Of a stretch of DNA of 6,791 nt, positions 4,817 to 6,791 are shown piece by piece. The DNA comes from Vicinamibacteria bacterium (lineage in GTDB: Bacteria > Acidobacteriota > Vicinamibacteria > Vicinamibacterales > UBA2999): NCBI GenBank assembly GCA_025924295.1, contig JAICEG010000290.1, positions 1 to 6,791 of the forward strand, read 5' to 3'. A program made the position numbers and the translations under genes. Within the stretch, counting starts at the first letter, position 1. Every line of letters starts with the position of its first letter. The notes beneath the pieces are model-generated. The model saw only the letters and a program-made list of their open reading frames with translations, was not told the origin of the DNA and ran no database searches.

Positions 4817-6791
4817 CTAGTTCCGGTCCAGTGTCTCGCGCACCTTTGAGGCAAACGACCGGAGCACGAACGGCTTCTGCAGAAACGACTCGCGCGCCTC
4901 GTATACCCCGTGCCGCAACAGCGTGTCGTCAGTGTAGCCGCTCATGAACAGTACCTTGAGCCCGGCGAACTCGCTGCGCAGCCGGTCGGCCAGTTCGCGG
5001 CCACTCATGTTGGGCATGACGACGTCGGTCGCCAACAGGTCGATTTTGGCGGCGCGTTCCCGGACCAGATGCAGGGCTTCGGTGCCGTCCCGGGCGGTCA
5101 TGACCGTGAACCCGTAGTTGCGGAGACCCTGCGCCAGCAGATGGCGAACGGCCTCCTCGTCTTCGACGATCAGGACGGTCTCCACGCCGCGCGCGACAAT
5201 CTCCGGTGAGGTCGGCTGCTGCACGACAGGTGCTTCGTCGACGAGCGGAAGAGCGATCGAAAACGTCGTGCCCGTCCCTGCCTCGCTGTCGACATCGATA
5301 TAGCCGCCGCTCTGCTTCACGAAGCCGTGGACGACGGCCAGGCCCAGCCCTGTTCCCCGGCCGACTCCCTTGGTCGTGAAGAAGGGCTCGAAAATGTGGG
5401 CCTTCACATCGGGCGACATGCCGTGTCCCGTGTCGCTCACCACCAGGCGGACATATCGCCCGGGCGCCACGCTCTGCCCATCCGCGGACACTGCCGGGCC
5501 AAGGTCGACCTGTTCCGTCCGAATCGTCAGCTTTCCGCCGGCCGGAAGCGCATCGCGGGCATTGAGCGCGAGGTTGATCAGGACCTGCCCGAGGTGTCCG
5601 GGATCGACCTTGACCCGCCCGCCACCCGGGTCGAGCGTGACGGTCAGCAGGATGTCCTCGCCAATCAATCGCCCCAGGATGTGTTCGGTCTCGCGGACAA
5701 TGTCATTCACGTCCACGACCTTCGGCGTGAGAACGGCCCGCCGGCTGAATGTGAGCAGGCGCTGCGTGAGCGATGCCGCACGATGTCCGGCGTCGGCAAT
5801 CGCGCGCACGTCGCTGCGGAGCTGATCGTCGGGCGGCAGACGGTCGAGCAACATGCCACAGTAGCCTTCGATGACGGTGAGCAGATTATTGAAGTCGTGC
5901 GCCACACCGCCGGCAAGCTGCCCGATCGCTTCCATCTTCTGCGCCTGCCGAAGCTGCGCTTCCAGCTGAAGGCGTTCGCTGATGTCAGTCATGCTGCCGC
6001 GAATCAGGATGCGGCTCGGATCCGGCAACCGGGCGAGGCGCACCTCGCATGGAATCTCACCTCCATCCCGCGCCCGATGCGTCCAATCGAAGAATGGAGT
6101 GCCTCCCTCGACTGCCTGACGGATATAACCGGTAGCAACCTCGGTCGATCGACGGCCATCTGGTTGAAACTCCGGGCTCACGTCGATGTGCGACTTTGAG
6201 AGCAACTCGTCCGCAGGCCAACCGAACATATCGACGGCTTTCTGATTGAACTCGACGAAGCGGCCGGCGCCGAGATCGAGGACCACGATCGCGTCGGGCG
6301 CCGATTCGATGAGAGCGCGATACCGTTCCTGGCTGGAGGCGAGGCGCTCGTCGCGGAGCGCCGATTCCCGTGACAACAGCAGTGACAACACCGGCACCCA
6401 CAGCGCGAACTGAAACGTGCCGATGTACGGAAGAGGCATGCGAGCCACGTCGGCGAGGAACGGCACGATAGTGGCGAGGATGGCCGTCGCACCAGTTGTC
6501 ATGATGACGATGCCGGCGAGTCGGTCGCGACGAGACGTCTGCCATCCCACGTGAATCACGTAGGCCTGGATGAAGAATATCAGCGCGTATACCGGTCCGG
6601 CCCACGACCAGCCTGCCTCCCGCTCGACGATTGTCAGCGTTTCGCCCCAGGGAAACTGGGTCGGGCGCACCCCGATCACGGTCCCATTGATCGGAACGCC
6701 GAGTGCGCTGAGCGCGGACACCAGCAGGCACGCGATGGTGACGAACGTCAGAATGCGGTACGGCCTGATCGCGGCGATCTCGGAGACAACC
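4817..6791 (-). CDS. Membrane-bound hybrid sensor histidine kinase with receiver domain, partial (5' end beyond window)
   Basis: The frame stays open to the right edge. The GTG at 6721 is internal to a hydrophobic helix, so it is probably not the true start. Residues here are counted from that codon. Helices lie at about -13 to 9, 41-60, 69-91 and 97-117, with an extracytoplasmic loop at about 10-40 that contains FPWGETLT. A PAS domain spans about 128-250. The HisKA domain contains the phospho-acceptor His275 in GVAHDFNNLL. The HATPase domain has an N box (NLALNARDAL, 383-392), a G1 box (DTGHGM, 430-435), an F box (FEPFF, 444-448) and a G2 box (GTGLG, 456-460). A C-terminal receiver (about 515-630) has acidic residues E520-D521-E522, phospho-acceptor Asp566 and Lys616. 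All catalytic motifs are intact, so it should autophosphorylate and pass phosphate to its own receiver. No HPt or DNA-binding output domain is fused, and no separate regulator lies in the window. The signal is unknown. Confidence 0.95.
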   Translation of the reverse strand, partial: VVSEIAAIRPYRILTFVTIACLLVSALSALGVPINGTVIGVRPTQFPWGETLTIVEREAGWSWAGPVYALIFFIQAYVIHVGWQTSRRDRLAGIVIMTTGATAILATIVPFLADVARMPLPYIGTFQFALWVPVLSLLLSRESALRDERLASSQERYRALIESAPDAIVVLDLGAGRFVEFNQKAVDMFGWPADELLSKSHIDVSPEFQPDGRRSTEVATGYIRQAVEGGTPFFDWTHRARDGGEIPCEVRLARLPDPSRILIRGSMTDISERLQLEAQLRQAQKMEAIGQLAGGVAHDFNNLLTVIEGYCGMLLDRLPPDDQLRSDVRAIADAGHRAASLTQRLLTFSRRAVLTPKVVDVNDIVRETEHILGRLIGEDILLTVTLDPGGGRVKVDPGHLGQVLINLALNARDALPAGGKLTIRTEQVDLGPAVSADGQSVAPGRYVRLVVSDTGHGMSPDVKAHIFEPFFTTKGVGRGTGLGLAVVHGFVKQSGGYIDVDSEAGTGTTFSIALPLVDEAPVVQQPTSPEIVARGVETVLIVEDEEAVRHLLAQGLRNYGFTVMTARDGTEALHLVRERAAKIDLLATDVVMPNMSGRELADRLRSEFAGLKVLFMSGYTDDTLLRHGVYEARESFLQKPFVLRSFASKVRETLDRN

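Noticed and set aside
4765..4854. Longer N-terminus for the SDR starting at 4854
   Set aside because: It would overlap the end of the histidine kinase, and the added residues do not resemble an SDR. The strong ribosome binding site at 4771-4780 points to the GTG at 4764.
5327..6199. Open frame of 290 codons on the plus strand, opposite the histidine kinase
   Set aside because: It is antisense to an intact, motif-complete kinase, has Arg/His-rich composition with no recognisable domain, and is expected from the codon bias of GC-rich DNA.

Overview
The window is GC-rich and carries five genes, all on the minus strand, so transcription runs from the right edge to the left edge. In order they are: a membrane-bound hybrid histidine kinase (5' end beyond the right edge), a short-chain dehydrogenase/reductase (SDR), a membrane protein with a kinase-like cytoplasmic domain and four PEGA repeats, a secreted TPR-like protein with a TonB C-terminal domain, and a secreted fibronectin type III protein (3' end beyond the left edge). 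No tRNA, rRNA, CRISPR array, insertion sequence or phage gene was seen. The mix of hybrid kinases, kinase/PEGA proteins, TPR-TonB proteins and Fn3/Ig-like surface proteins fits a GC-rich Gram-negative bacterium such as an acidobacterium (Vicinamibacteria-like) or a myxobacterium. That placement is an inference from gene content only.

Right part (6791-3949): the hybrid kinase has several membrane helices, a PAS domain, a HisKA/HATPase core and a C-terminal receiver. It ends 52 bp before the SDR, which has a strong ribosome binding site that selects a GTG start. The SDR keeps the nucleotide-binding motifs but lacks the usual Ser-Tyr-Lys catalytic residues.

Middle part (3948-584): a 114-bp gap holds a short inverted repeat just after the SDR stop, then a perfect 12-bp inverted repeat whose arm contains the start codon of the next gene. 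That gene encodes a predicted pseudokinase with a Pro/Ala-rich linker, one transmembrane helix and four PEGA repeats. It is tightly coupled to the TPR-TonB gene, whose Shine-Dalgarno sequence includes the upstream stop codon. The pair looks like one envelope module: a cytoplasmic non-catalytic kinase fold linked through the membrane to periplasmic PEGA repeats, plus an exported partner.

Left part (583-1): a 175-bp gap contains a long imperfect hairpin (483-519) and then the start of a secreted Fn3/Ig-like protein that is cut by the window edge. The most interesting items are the pseudokinase-PEGA/TonB pair, the hairpin over its start codon, and the SDR without its catalytic residues.
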